DNA from: a virus
Direction: 5' to 3' (one strand)
DNA: 64,000 nucleotides
Virus record (IMG/VR): IMGVR_UViG_3300018420_000012
Coordinates: 27,944-91,943 of that record
Under the pieces are notes generated by a model. The model was not told the DNA's origin. It made no database searches and was given only the letters and a program-made list of their open reading frames with translations. The position numbers and the translations under genes were made by a program. Each line of letters starts with the position of its first letter. Position 1 is the first letter of the stretch. This document shows positions 1 through 9,416 of the stretch, piece by piece.

Positions 1-393
1 CTTTTTGGTGCCGATGATGGTGGACTTGCTATTTATGATAGCGATGGAACTACTTCTGGTATACTTCAGTGTGGAGCAATTAAAACCCCCATCCAGTCAA
101 ATACAGACGGAGCCACTGTGACTTTTGACATGGATGTTTCTAATCTTCATACCGTAACACTAGCTGGCAATAGAACGTTGGCCGTTTCAAATGTAGATGG
201 TGGACAGAGATTTATTATTAGATTAGCTCAGGATAACACTGGAATCAGAACAATAACTTGGTGGTCAAATATTAATTGGCCCGGAGGGTTAGAACCAATC
301 CTTACCAATACACCAAACGCTGTTGACGTTTTTGGGTTTATAGCTACCGCTGGTGGCAATTATGACGGTTTTGTTATAGGATACGATTTATAA
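1..393 (+). CDS. Tail fibre/structural protein, C-terminal part (5' truncated by window)
   Basis: The frame is open from the first base of the window, so the true start lies upstream; a GTG at 118 is only an internal codon. The last ~95 residues match a beta-rich module I recognise at the C-terminus of many phage virion and fibre proteins. It runs HTVTLAGNRTLAVSNVDGG, then a ...TITWWSNINWPGG... core, and closes with ...VFGFIATAGGNYDGFVIGY. This module is usually a C-terminal cap domain of a trimeric fibre or decoration protein. The stop codon overlaps the next start (TAATG), so the two genes are translationally coupled. The fibre/decoration role is inference from the domain and context; the enzymatic or receptor-binding part, if any, is outside the window. 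Confidence 0.75.
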   Translation, partial: LFGADDGGLAIYDSDGTTSGILQCGAIKTPIQSNTDGATVTFDMDVSNLHTVTLAGNRTLAVSNVDGGQRFIIRLAQDNTGIRTITWWSNINWPGGLEPILTNTPNAVDVFGFIATAGGNYDGFVIGYDL

Positions 394-920
394 TGGCTTG
401 GAACACTCACCCTCATCCACCACCAACTTATTATACTAACTCAGTAATGCCATCGGCTGAAATTAGACAATTAGGATTTCCATTATATCAAACCTCTGAC
501 ATTGTAACGCCCGCTTCTGGACGGCCCGACATTGACGGAATATGGTATATGGATGATTGCACCGGTTCTGGGCCGATTTATGATATTTGGATAAGTGGCT
601 CAATGAATTCGTCTGGTATATTTCTCATAAGGCCCGGCGATAGCATTATAGCTGGTGAGGATACTGACTCCATCGAGGGAGGTGCAGTTAGTTGGTACAG
701 ATATGACGTTACACAGATATTGCAGTCTGGGTCTATTACCGATACTCAATCTAGCGGACAATTTCGTGTAAAATATATTACTGACACATTAAGTGTTGGA
801 GATCAAGACCCATGTTCACTATATCATACATATGTTGAAGATGGTTACGGGTATGCACCAAGCGTACAGATAACACAAATTTATAGACAGATGAATACTA
901 GTTTTTTATTAGGAGAATAA
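393..920 (+). CDS. Hypothetical virion-associated protein, 175 aa
   Basis: I do not recognise the family. The ATG shares its A with the stop of the upstream fibre gene (TAATG), and the gene is followed after one base by the next start, so it belongs to the same transcript. The protein is rich in Gly, Ser, Thr, Tyr and Asp and has no hydrophobic membrane segment or cysteine cluster, only two isolated cysteines. It reads as a beta-rich soluble domain, for example the region around residues 45-130 with alternating hydrophobic strands such as GIFLIRPGDSII. An N-terminal HPHPPPTYY stretch is Pro/His rich. By position it is probably a fibre-associated or decoration protein, but nothing in the sequence proves this. 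Confidence 0.7.
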   Translation: MAWNTHPHPPPTYYTNSVMPSAEIRQLGFPLYQTSDIVTPASGRPDIDGIWYMDDCTGSGPIYDIWISGSMNSSGIFLIRPGDSIIAGEDTDSIEGGAVSWYRYDVTQILQSGSITDTQSSGQFRVKYITDTLSVGDQDPCSLYHTYVEDGYGYAPSVQITQIYRQMNTSFLLGE

Positions 921-921
921 C

Positions 922-1230
922 ATGGCACAATTTTCAATTGAAATTGCTGATGCTGATGTGGATAGAGTCCTTACAGCAATAGCAAAAAATTACAATAGGC
1001 CGGAACAGGTCTCGAATCCAGACTTTGATCCGGGTAGACCAGAAAACCCCGGAAATAATCCAAGGGATGTAGACAATCCAGAGACTACATATCAATTCGC
1101 AAATAGAATTGTGCGAGAATTTTTAGAAGCTAACTGTCAGGCGTATGAAATTAAAGAAGCGAAACGTGCCGCTGAAGATCAGGTTCGTGGCGGTAGCAAA
1201 CCAGTAATTAGAGACCCTCAACGTCCATAG
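922..1230 (+). CDS. Small phage protein, 102 aa, probably accessory to fibre genes
   Basis: Starts at an ATG preceded by AGGAG. The sequence splits into an N-terminal helix-like part (residues 1-25), a Pro/Asn/Asp-rich linker (28-55) with PGRPENPGNN, and a C-terminal amphipathic helix (56-95) containing FANRIVREFLEANCQAYEIKEAKRAA. A short protein with this kind of FANR.VREF helix occurs near tail genes in several siphophages, as far as I recall, and has no assigned function. It is on the same transcript as its neighbours. The antisense reading frame over its 3' half has no ribosome-binding site and is disregarded. Confidence 0.7.
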   Translation: MAQFSIEIADADVDRVLTAIAKNYNRPEQVSNPDFDPGRPENPGNNPRDVDNPETTYQFANRIVREFLEANCQAYEIKEAKRAAEDQVRGGSKPVIRDPQRP

Positions 1231-1237
1231 GTGAAAA

Positions 1238-3862
1238 ATGGCTATTACATCAACAGCCGGTGCTGGTATTACCGTAACAACTGCCGCAGTTAGCGACACG
1301 CTAGGAACTGCTGGCACGACTACTACTATAACATTTACTAACACGTTTGCTAACTTAGACAATGGTAATACCGGTACATCGTCATATGCTGGTAGATTAG
1401 CTATTTTACGTCCGGGGACCGCTACAGAAGAAGTTAGATATATCTCTAGTGAAATCACGACAACTCAAGTAGAAGTCAGTGAGCCGTTTGAAATTGCACC
1501 AGCTAGTAGCGATGTTGTTGATGTTTCTTATATTATTGAGGATGTTGCAACAGTCAATGGTCTTTCTCTTATCAACAAACGTACAAATGACTATAGTTCT
1601 TCTAGACGATTAACTATTGGTACTAATGGATTTTTGGCACTTCTTGATGGTGCGTCGGTGGAAACCGTGGGTAACGGCTCAACGACCACGGCAGACATTA
1701 TTGTTCAGGGTAAATTCCATAATGGGTACTTGAATAACGGAAAAGCTGTTTCCGGTGGTTCGATCTTTGGTGCTGGTGGTGCTGGTACTGCCGATGCTGA
1801 CTTGGTATTTGATGCACAAGCTGGTTCAGACGTAAGAATTTACGACCTTCTATTCAAGTCGGTAAATGTAAACGCCCAATCACTTCAGGGTAGTGGTGAT
1901 TTTCAAAGGGCTAAGTTTTTCTCCTCTAATTATACGATGGATTTAACTGGCCCAAACGAACTACGTGACTGTATTATTGAGGGCATTGGCGGTCTAGGCG
2001 TTGAAACAGTAGAAGTAGACAATAACACAATCATTAATGGCCTAAACCTTGTTGCTACCAGTGGTTTCGTTAATCCTGCCGCTGGCTCTATATCAATTTC
2101 AAATCTTAGAAATATTAGTTTTATTAACAATTCAAGAAATGTTAATGTTGGTAATTTTGAAACGTGGGTTTTCACAAATCCAAATTGGACTATTGATACG
2201 GCAACACAGGAGCAAATCTACTTTAGTGGTACAATCATCACAGCCTCAGTAAAAGAGGCTTATTCATTTACCAGTGAGATTCTTGACGCTTCAGCCAACC
2301 CCGTTTCTGGTGCTTCATATACTATCTTTGAGAGTGGCAGAACGCAAGAAGCTCAATATTTTGGTTTATCTGATATCAGTGGTATCTATGAGCAAGATAT
2401 TAATACCAATACCTATACCGATAATGGCGGAACAGCTTTAAATGAAGTTAAAAATTCTGGTTATTTTCTTAAAGTTTACGACTATGGACTTCAGCCAGCA
2501 CTACTTCCACTTACCGTAGATCAGGCTCTATCTGTTCCGATTACGCTATCGGCAGACGTTGCTATAACAAACGCGAGTCAAAGCGGTGCCGTTGTAGATG
2601 GACCCCCAGATGTATTAAGAAAAGCGGGTATTAATGCATTTCAGGTAATAGCTTATGATGGTGGCACAGGTGGATTACCGACTATAGGAGAAGAGGTCGG
2701 TGCGGGAGTATCTAGTGCCACAGTGTTAGGCTATGAAGGGACCGCAGAAACCGGAATACTAATTTTAGGTGATGATTATGTAACCCCAATTGGTAATAAC
2801 GCTACATTGAATGGGTCTATTGGTACATTTTCAGCACTCGCTGATAACACAACATTAGATTTAGACTTTGAATATATTATTGATTGCTCTGGATTATCTT
2901 TAGATACTGTTTATAACTCTTGGACTGCACAGCTTTCTAGCCCAAGAAGTGCTTTCTGCGTACAAGATGATGGCGGCGTTCTCACAAACTGGACCAAGGA
3001 AGCTCAAAAAAGAGAGGAGGGCGATGGCTCTGCGGGCTTTAGTGATGAATTTAATATGTTTAACACCTCGGTAGTAAACGACGCCTTCTACATGGGTTCA
3101 CTTACACCATTTAATAATGTTGCGATATTTTTAACAGCAACGGGAGGTGGACTTGGTGACTCAGAATACGTTTGGGAGTATTGGGATGGATCAACTTGGC
3201 AAACAATCACACTAACTACCAATGATGGCTTTACCGGTGCCATTGGTGTCGAGTTTAATTATGGCTGGAATCCAATTTTAGATTGGGCACCGCAAGCTGA
3301 CCTAACTGGTGCTGAATACGATTTATTTTACGTTAGGAAGAGATGCACAACCGCTAATGACGGAACCACTCTTAGAGGTGGCTATGTCGTTATAGAGCCA
3401 AACTTCCTTTCTGTAATTGAGGATGGTGCTAACCAATGGGCAAATCCATTCACAAATGTTGGTGGTTCTTATCAAACAGTCAGAACAACATTTAATAATT
3501 TAAATCATGGATTCTGGTTGTTGAATCGTGGTGATGGTAGTGTTTCATTCATGACCTCTAATGACGGAACGACCTATACTCCACCAGTTCAGTATACTTT
3601 CACATTAACTGGTCTCCAGCCAAATACAGAAGTCAGGATTTACACAGACGATGGAAATAGAACAGAACTCGCCGGGGTGGAAAATAGTTCGACATCATTT
3701 TCCTATAGCTACCAATATGGCGGCTCAGATACAGATATTTATGTAATAATTCACCACTTAGATTATGAATTTATTAGGTTGGACGGGTTGACTCTGAGTA
3801 ACTCTAATCAGTCAATTCCAGTCCAACAAAGAGAAGATAGAAATTACGAAAACCCTAACTAG
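1238..3862 (+). CDS. Large virion structural protein, 874 aa (fibre/baseplate-type)
   Basis: A long, Thr/Ser/Gly/Asn-rich, cysteine-poor protein with strongly alternating strands, typical of an extracellular beta-structured phage protein. The N-terminal 110 residues look like an assembly/attachment domain. Residues ~115-330 (SRRLTIGTNGFLALLDGASV... onward) read like a short right-handed beta-helix of the pectate-lyase style. Residues ~335-430 resemble a carboxypeptidase-regulatory/Ig-like fold with ILDASANPVSGASYTIF. The C-terminal ~90 residues contain TGLQPNTEVRIYTDDGNRTE, a domain I recognise in aquatic phage proteins, ending in DRNYENPN. That tail resembles ERNYSNPS at the end of the 920-aa protein two genes downstream. 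No catalytic motif is visible. The role, a structural spike or fibre, is inferred. Confidence 0.8.
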   Translation: MAITSTAGAGITVTTAAVSDTLGTAGTTTTITFTNTFANLDNGNTGTSSYAGRLAILRPGTATEEVRYISSEITTTQVEVSEPFEIAPASSDVVDVSYIIEDVATVNGLSLINKRTNDYSSSRRLTIGTNGFLALLDGASVETVGNGSTTTADIIVQGKFHNGYLNNGKAVSGGSIFGAGGAGTADADLVFDAQAGSDVRIYDLLFKSVNVNAQSLQGSGDFQRAKFFSSNYTMDLTGPNELRDCIIEGIGGLGVETVEVDNNTIINGLNLVATSGFVNPAAGSISISNLRNISFINNSRNVNVGNFETWVFTNPNWTIDTATQEQIYFSGTIITASVKEAYSFTSEILDASANPVSGASYTIFESGRTQEAQYFGLSDISGIYEQDINTNTYTDNGGTALNEVKNSGYFLKVYDYGLQPALLPLTVDQALSVPITLSADVAITNASQSGAVVDGPPDVLRKAGINAFQVIAYDGGTGGLPTIGEEVGAGVSSATVLGYEGTAETGILILGDDYVTPIGNNATLNGSIGTFSALADNTTLDLDFEYIIDCSGLSLDTVYNSWTAQLSSPRSAFCVQDDGGVLTNWTKEAQKREEGDGSAGFSDEFNMFNTSVVNDAFYMGSLTPFNNVAIFLTATGGGLGDSEYVWEYWDGSTWQTITLTTNDGFTGAIGVEFNYGWNPILDWAPQADLTGAEYDLFYVRKRCTTANDGTTLRGGYVVIEPNFLSVIEDGANQWANPFTNVGGSYQTVRTTFNNLNHGFWLLNRGDGSVSFMTSNDGTTYTPPVQYTFTLTGLQPNTEVRIYTDDGNRTELAGVENSSTSFSYSYQYGGSDTDIYVIIHHLDYEFIRLDGLTLSNSNQSIPVQQREDRNYENPN

Positions 3863-3871
3863 GAGTAAAAT

Positions 3872-4105
3872 ATGAATATTCAATGTGGTTTGCTTGAGAC
3901 AAAATTAACCACAGAGGACAAAAAGTGTCAAGCACGAGATTGTTTTAGGATGATTAAAACTGACGATCCCTGCTTTGTGGATGTTACAAATTCTTCAGTG
4001 CTTTGTGATAACTGTGGAAAATGCGAGAGGTATTCTAGAAAAAAGGAAGAAGAGAGAAAAAATGAAGGAAAAGACTTACCTCTTATAAAAGGTCTAGACT
4101 ATTAA
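3872..4105 (+). CDS. Small cysteine-rich protein, 77 aa (putative metal-binding)
   Basis: Follows the 874-aa gene with a good ribosome-binding site (AGGAG before ATG). Seven cysteines are present, at about residues 5, 19, 24, 34, 45, 48 and 51. The cluster CDNCGKC is arranged like half of a zinc knuckle. The C-terminal third is highly charged (KKEEERKNEGKD). This is unlike its large beta-rich neighbours and suggests a small regulator, chaperone or Zn-stabilised accessory protein. The promoter-like 12-mer at 4106 begins immediately after its stop codon, so it is the last gene of the upstream unit. I do not recognise a family; metal binding is inference from cysteine spacing only. Confidence 0.7.
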   Translation: MNIQCGLLETKLTTEDKKCQARDCFRMIKTDDPCFVDVTNSSVLCDNCGKCERYSRKKEEERKNEGKDLPLIKGLDY

Positions 4106-4117
4106 TTTGTGTATAAT
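4106..4117 (+). promoter_or_regulatory. Candidate phage promoter TTTGTGTATAAT (copy 1)
   Basis: The 12-mer TTTGTGTATAAT is identical at 4106, 18731 and 52842. All three copies are intergenic, on the plus strand, and 26-68 nt before the start codon of a structural gene with a GGAGA-type ribosome-binding site. TATAAT is a perfect -10 hexamer, but no TTGACA-like -35 is visible 16-18 nt upstream of any copy. The upstream TTTGTG is conserved instead. This resembles a -35-independent promoter class; which sigma or phage factor reads it cannot be seen. Confidence 0.65.
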
Positions 4118-4150
4118 ACTGGGAATAGGATCATTTTTCAGGAATTACGT

Positions 4151-4166
4151 AAAAAACATGTTTTTT
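4151..4166. promoter_or_regulatory. 16-bp perfect palindrome in the leader of the 920-aa gene
   Basis: AAAAAACATGTTTTTT is a perfect palindrome lying between the candidate promoter and the Shine-Dalgarno, ending 19 nt before the start codon. A different palindrome of the same length and A6/T6 architecture lies at 18749 in the leader of the tube gene, ending 21 nt before its start. It could be a 5' mRNA hairpin or a dimeric protein-binding site. Function is inferred from recurrence only. Confidence 0.5.
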
Positions 4167-4185
4167 CTTCAAACGGAGATTTCAA

Positions 4186-6948
4186 ATGACTATTATCAAC
4201 GATCCTGACCAACTTGATAGGTTTCAAGTTGCTATTGATCCACTTTACAAGACAATTTCGCTTCGCGGAAGTGGAACTTTTAGAATTCAAGCTAATACCG
4301 GAAGTGGGACAACTGAAGGTACTTTTATCGACTCTTCTGTAAACTTTAGTACGGCTAGTGTTGCAGCAAATGACATCCTCGCAGTCGTTTCTGACGAATC
4401 TAGTAACGGCGGTGTTATTGGACACTATAAAATCTCTGAGGTCGCTGGAACTTCGGGTCTAGTATTAGATAGATCAATTTCTCAGACTGGTGGTAGCGGA
4501 ATTTCATATCAGGTTTATAGTACCGGCACTCGTGATGTTGCTTATCCAGCCTTGGCTGACGGCGTGACCATGCAGGCACTTTACTCCTTCCTCAAAGAAG
4601 AGTGGAGAAATAACAGCCTAAGTGCTTCTGGCGAAGACTTGATTAAATATACCTTCCCAATGGTTTCTATTACGTCCGAGCAATTCGAGGTTGGTGGTGT
4701 TTCCAACTCGAACTGGGAGTTTTCTAATGATTCTGGCGATGGAGATTTCTCAGATGAATCACCAAGAAACTTGATTCGTACTGGCGGATGGGCTAGTATC
4801 AATGAGTCGGGTGTCATCATTGAAAACTACCCATCTATTGTTACTCTGGGTGCTCTTGGTGCTACTTCACAGGTTTACTATCAGCAAACCAGTGCGACTA
4901 CTGACCCTCAAGACTTCGTTTTGACCGGCCCTGTGAATCAGGCTATTAGAACTCTTGAAACTAACGGTGGTGCTTCTGTAACTGGAAACAAAGTCCCACT
5001 TAGCGGCGTGAATGGTGCTATTCAGTTTGTATCTAGCCCAGCTTCTATTCGAGCACCTAATGGAACCGACCTATTCGCACTTGGATTTACTTCTGGTGAA
5101 TTGATTCAAGTTCGCAGAAGCTCAAGTAACAACGGCTTCTTTACTATTCAGGCTTCCGGTGGAGATATTGGTGTTAGTGGTGTATTTGTTAGTGAGACCG
5201 TCGTTGACGAATCAGCTTCAGCAGCGGTTGTTTCACCATTGATTGACAACAGAGACTACCTCGTTCTTCGTGTTAGAACGAAAGGCCAATCTTATGCTCA
5301 GTCTGAAATTGCTGACATCGGTGTTACAACAATCAATACTATTGTCAACCGATTCCCTCTATCTGAATCTTCTGATCCAGCTATTGTTCTGACAGATGGG
5401 CAACTTGGCGGTGACGGAACTGACGCAACTGATGAAATTCAAGAAGTTGAAACCTTTAATACCGCAAGCAATGGCGTTATTGGAGCATCTTTGGCGAATG
5501 GTGCGTTTACCTTCACCTCTGCTGGTGCGGGATTCTTGGCTGGTGACGCTTCCTTCTTTGACAACTGCATCTTGCAGCCGGGAGACTCAATTCAGATTGA
5601 AAATAGTGGATTTATGGAAGTCAAGAGTATTGATTCCGATACACAACTAACAGTCTTTTTTGAGCCTACTGGTATTACTGGTGGTGGTACAGCAGACTTC
5701 ACTGGCGGTGGAACATCTGTTGTCTTTACAACTAAGACAGCTACTGTTGATTCTGGTTCTGTTGCTGGTACTTTTGCCTTCACCACTGGCGGTGCTCAGG
5801 CAACCCTTACCGATGCTTCTAGAGCCTTTACGACCGATAATGCCCTTGGTGATAGAGCTATTGTTTCTGGTAATATTCTCGAAGTTACAGCAACAGACGG
5901 CGACACTGATGCTATTGGTTATTATATTGTTGAGTCTGTAGCTAGTACCGCCCTAACTGTTTCAGCACGAGACTTGGTTGGAACTTCAACAATCGTTGGT
6001 GACTCTGTGACTTATCGTGTCCTTGACGATGGAATGTTCTTGCAGTACAAGAAAGTTGACGGAACTGCTATTAGTGGTATTGATACTTTCAGCGGTGCTA
6101 CAATTACTGATGCTTCTATTAGCGGTACAGACTTCAAGGTTGGTGGAACTGCTACTGTTAGCGGAACGTCAAATAACGATGGTAGTTATATCATCATAGA
6201 TGTTACATCGACCACCATTACCGTGGTCAATACAGATGGAACATCACCAACATTTAATGGTGCTGATGATGGAACGGGAACTCTTAACACAAGTTATGGA
6301 TTTATTCGTGACATTGGTGGGGTTGAATACTCTTATAACTGGAGACTATTTGGTAACAATGGTTCTCTAGCACAGTGTTTCCAATTCCTACAAAGAGAGT
6401 TACGTCGAGCGACTGATATTGATGGTGGTACTGGAACTTCTCGTGGTGACATTACTGACCTCTTAATGACGTTTGCTTCACCTAACGGTACTACTCTTAA
6501 CCTTGTTATTGACGATGTTAATCCTGCTGAGAAAAACAACTTGACTCAGCAAGATAGCACCGATACTAACCGAAACTTCCCATTCTTGGTTACTCTTCGT
6601 ATTGCTTTGAACAACAATATCACTGGTGCTTCCACCAATAAGGTTGTTGTATTCTTTAGCGATGCTGATGGAAATCCGGGTAATGGTGACGAGTTTGGTA
6701 CTTCTGGTGCTTCTATCGTTACTGACGAAAATAGTCAAAACATGGTCGCAGAAGATCAATCATCTTCACCTAAAGACTTTGTTTATGACTATACGGCTGG
6801 TGGAAGTACCGACAGGGCTATCACTGTTGTTTGTATTACGGATGATACAGGTCAATACGTGGCAGCACAGAGTACACTAACGGAAGACAACGTTGTAAAC
6901 GTGTCGCTCGTTGCTGGTCTTGAAAGAAACTATAGCAATCCTTCGTAA
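4186..6948 (+). CDS. Virion structural protein, 920 aa, probably abundant
   Basis: This gene is bracketed by its own promoter-like 12-mer (4106) and a hairpin terminator (6971), and has a strong GGAG ribosome-binding site; this suggests high, independent expression. The N-terminal half contains a phage structural domain I recognise (TMQALYSFLKEEWRN, then FPMVSITSEQFE and NLIRTGGWASINESGV, with LGALGATSQVYYQQ). This is found in virion proteins of diverse phages without a precise role. Residues ~390-720 contain repeated ~45-65-residue beta modules of the form SIxIENSGFMEVKSIDSDTQLTV and ATVSGTSNNDGSYIIIDV. The C-terminal ~200 residues end in ERNYSNPS, echoing the end of the 874-aa protein. No cysteine-rich or catalytic site is seen. 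A major fibre or decoration role is inference. Confidence 0.85.
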   Translation: MTIINDPDQLDRFQVAIDPLYKTISLRGSGTFRIQANTGSGTTEGTFIDSSVNFSTASVAANDILAVVSDESSNGGVIGHYKISEVAGTSGLVLDRSISQTGGSGISYQVYSTGTRDVAYPALADGVTMQALYSFLKEEWRNNSLSASGEDLIKYTFPMVSITSEQFEVGGVSNSNWEFSNDSGDGDFSDESPRNLIRTGGWASINESGVIIENYPSIVTLGALGATSQVYYQQTSATTDPQDFVLTGPVNQAIRTLETNGGASVTGNKVPLSGVNGAIQFVSSPASIRAPNGTDLFALGFTSGELIQVRRSSSNNGFFTIQASGGDIGVSGVFVSETVVDESASAAVVSPLIDNRDYLVLRVRTKGQSYAQSEIADIGVTTINTIVNRFPLSESSDPAIVLTDGQLGGDGTDATDEIQEVETFNTASNGVIGASLANGAFTFTSAGAGFLAGDASFFDNCILQPGDSIQIENSGFMEVKSIDSDTQLTVFFEPTGITGGGTADFTGGGTSVVFTTKTATVDSGSVAGTFAFTTGGAQATLTDASRAFTTDNALGDRAIVSGNILEVTATDGDTDAIGYYIVESVASTALTVSARDLVGTSTIVGDSVTYRVLDDGMFLQYKKVDGTAISGIDTFSGATITDASISGTDFKVGGTATVSGTSNNDGSYIIIDVTSTTITVVNTDGTSPTFNGADDGTGTLNTSYGFIRDIGGVEYSYNWRLFGNNGSLAQCFQFLQRELRRATDIDGGTGTSRGDITDLLMTFASPNGTTLNLVIDDVNPAEKNNLTQQDSTDTNRNFPFLVTLRIALNNNITGASTNKVVVFFSDADGNPGNGDEFGTSGASIVTDENSQNMVAEDQSSSPKDFVYDYTAGGSTDRAITVVCITDDTGQYVAAQSTLTEDNVVNVSLVAGLERNYSNPS

Positions 6949-6970
6949 TTTAGATTGCTTGTTATTTTTA

Positions 6971-6999
6971 GCTCGCCCTCACCTTGGGGGCGGGCCTTT
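6971..6999 (+). terminator. Hairpin terminator after the 920-aa gene
   Basis: GCTCGCCC (6971-6978) pairs with GGGCGGGC (6988-6995), giving eight pairs with one G-U, followed by CTTTAT. It begins 22 nt after the stop codon. The T tract is short, so termination may be partial and allow read-through into the fibre genes downstream, for which no promoter is visible. Confidence 0.6.
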
Positions 7000-7035
7000 A
7001 TAAACTACTATCAATAATATTTTAGGATCAGTTAT

Positions 7036-8688
7036 ATGGCATATAATGAAGCGGGGTTTGTTCGGCTACCGCCCGACAGCACCGGCAAACGATCTGCTGC
7101 TGCCCCAAGACTAATAATTAGATGTGATAGTTATGACCCCTCGGTAAATAGACTTGATAGGGAAACAACTATAACTGGCTCTTTGTCTGGTGCTACAGCA
7201 AAAATCGTTGGTATTCACACCGAAGGTCTTGCTGCCGGTGAAGTAGAATTATACTGTAATTTAGATTCTCTCACCGGAACTTTTATTCAGGGTGACGATA
7301 TCAGAATCGGTGCTACAACATATGCCACGATTGCGGCTGATGCGGATTTAGAACAAATTTACTATCAAAAATCAGTAATTGTAGATAGAGATGACCTAGA
7401 TAGAACCATGAGAATCGGTGAATATGGTGACGTTTACACCAGATTCGATGAGGGTTCTCCTGCACTAAGTAGTTTTGGCGGTCTTGTAGTAGAAGCACCG
7501 GAAACTTCTCGTCAATACGTATATGCTTACGATGAAAAATCGGGCGAATTTTATGATGTAGAAACTGGTGCGGCTACAATAACATATCTTTCAGATGAAA
7601 GAGCTATTTTATTAGATACTAACGGTACATCCAGTGGCGATAAAGTAACAAGACAATCTCATCTTTATCATCCATACCAGCCGGGAACCATGAGTAAAAT
7701 CATGCAGACGCTTGCTTTGGGCGACACTGGAAAAGCAAATGTTCGTAGACGCTGGGGATATTTTGATGAGAATGATGGTTTATTTTGGGAATTAGATGGT
7801 ACTACGTTGTATGTTGTTGTACGCTCTAGTACAACTGGATCGCCTGTAGACACTAGGGTTGCACAAGCAAGCTGGAACGGAGATAGTTTAGATGGCACAG
7901 AAAATTTCAACCTAGATGTTTCAAAAACAAACCTTTACTGGATTGACTTTCAATGGTTAGGCGTTGGTATTTGTAGATTTGGTGTTTACGCTGACAATGG
8001 AGCCAAAATTACCGCCCATACGATTGAAAACCCAAACAACCAAGTTACTGCGTATATGAAGACCGGCACCTTGCCGGTTAGGTATGAGATTGAGAATACA
8101 GACACAGCTGGCTCCTCTAGCGAGATGAAAGCTATCTGCTGCGTTGTTCAGATCGTCGGGAAAATAAAAAGGCAATTTACAACCTTTGGATCGTCTTGTG
8201 CGAGCACCCAATCTGTAACCTATGGTGAGGGCGAAAAAGTTTTGATGACGATTAGATCAAAAGAGCTTTTAAATGGGCTGATTAATCACGCTATAACAAC
8301 ACCAAGTGAGATACACATTGTATCAGACCCAGCAACTTCTAGTGGTCTATACAATATTAGATTAAGAGGGCTGAGTTTTACTCAGGGTGGTACTTGGCAA
8401 ACGCAATCAAGTACATCTGCAACGGAATACAACTGTGGTGTGACCGGATTCTTAGGTGGTGCTCCTGCTAGTTCTGGTACTGTCCAGTATGCTGCACCAG
8501 TCAAGGGCGGCGATGATTATGACCACCGCTTTAACAATTTTGACGAGACCGCCCAGTACAGTATTCTAACAACTACGCTTTCCGATCAAACCACAAGACC
8601 TGAGATTGCAATAACGGTAGAAGCCATCACGCCCGGTGCTAGTGGCGACTTTTTCTCAGCAATAAACTATGACGAAATGGTATACTAA
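7036..8688 (+). CDS. Fibre/virion protein with ConA-like phage domain, 550 aa
   Basis: The central region (residues ~215-375) matches a domain I recognise in aquatic phage virion proteins. It contains RRRWGYFDENDGLFWELDGT, TRVAQASWNGDSLDG, LYWIDFQWLGVGICRFGVY and TGTLPVRYEIENT. It reads as a concanavalin-like beta-sandwich and is often annotated as a tail-fibre or structural protein. The ~130 residues before it include a small SH3-like insert (ITGSLSGATAKIVGI...). The C-terminal ~170 residues form a further beta domain. The ribosome-binding site is weak (AGGATC). The stop overlaps the next ATG (TAATG). A receptor-binding or fibre role is plausible but not shown. Confidence 0.8.
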   Translation: MAYNEAGFVRLPPDSTGKRSAAAPRLIIRCDSYDPSVNRLDRETTITGSLSGATAKIVGIHTEGLAAGEVELYCNLDSLTGTFIQGDDIRIGATTYATIAADADLEQIYYQKSVIVDRDDLDRTMRIGEYGDVYTRFDEGSPALSSFGGLVVEAPETSRQYVYAYDEKSGEFYDVETGAATITYLSDERAILLDTNGTSSGDKVTRQSHLYHPYQPGTMSKIMQTLALGDTGKANVRRRWGYFDENDGLFWELDGTTLYVVVRSSTTGSPVDTRVAQASWNGDSLDGTENFNLDVSKTNLYWIDFQWLGVGICRFGVYADNGAKITAHTIENPNNQVTAYMKTGTLPVRYEIENTDTAGSSSEMKAICCVVQIVGKIKRQFTTFGSSCASTQSVTYGEGEKVLMTIRSKELLNGLINHAITTPSEIHIVSDPATSSGLYNIRLRGLSFTQGGTWQTQSSTSATEYNCGVTGFLGGAPASSGTVQYAAPVKGGDDYDHRFNNFDETAQYSILTTTLSDQTTRPEIAITVEAITPGASGDFFSAINYDEMVY

Positions 8689-9416
8689 TGTTTCACCACA
8701 GTTGGCCTCAAAATCAAGACTTATGGGCCTTATATCATAAGGTTACATTTGATGGGGTCAATAGGCAAATTATTATTAATCCTAATGAATTAGATGTTGA
8801 GGTAAAAATAGATTTATATTCAGACTGGAAGGAGTGGGCACTACAAAGAGATCATTTGAAATTTTTACCAGCTATGCGTTCGGTGGGTGGTGACGCTACG
8901 GTTGGTGGAAACTTTCTTGGATCGACATTTTTTACCATTAATAACTGGAATATTTTAGTATCAGACAGCACTGTTTTTACAGGTAACTTATTTTCTGATA
9001 ACTTTGATAGCCCATTTGTTACTACGGTTGGAGCTAGAGTGGCGAGACAGCAATTTTCAAACCTTGTTGACTCAGTTTCGATTGACACCGGAGATTTGAT
9101 TACAGCCGGTATAGCGACAACTACTAACATAAACAACCAGACTACTACATTACAGACAGATATTTCAAACCAAACTACGACAATACAGAATGATTTAGCG
9201 TCTATTTCTGGTGCCTTACCAGCAGACGTTATAACGCAACTTAACTCAACAAATTATGATGGAGTACCATTTGGAGACATAATGAACATAATTCTCTCAA
9301 TGGCACAGGGGAGAATAGTAGAAAATGGGACGGGCGTATTTGAATTTTACGCACAAGACAATAGTACAATACTTTATACATTAACTAAATCTGGCAACGA
9401 GAGAAATAGATCATGA
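8688..9416 (+). CDS. Tail/fibre-associated structural protein, 242 aa
   Basis: The first ~120 residues carry a phage module I recognise: KVTFDGVNRQIIINPNELDV, then VKIDLYSDWKEW, LPAMRSVGGDAT and FFTINNWNI. Proteins with this module sit beside fibre genes in many siphoviruses. Residues ~130-180 are a Thr/Asn/Gln-rich, probably trimeric coiled segment (NNQTTTLQTDISNQTTTIQNDL), a typical stalk. The final ~60 residues include the ...EFYAQDNSTILYTLTKSG motif often found at such C-termini. It starts on the TAATG overlap with the 550-aa gene and overlaps the next gene by ATGA, so the three are likely co-translated and part of the same assembly. Confidence 0.8.
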   Translation: MFHHSWPQNQDLWALYHKVTFDGVNRQIIINPNELDVEVKIDLYSDWKEWALQRDHLKFLPAMRSVGGDATVGGNFLGSTFFTINNWNILVSDSTVFTGNLFSDNFDSPFVTTVGARVARQQFSNLVDSVSIDTGDLITAGIATTTNINNQTTTLQTDISNQTTTIQNDLASISGALPADVITQLNSTNYDGVPFGDIMNIILSMAQGRIVENGTGVFEFYAQDNSTILYTLTKSGNERNRS

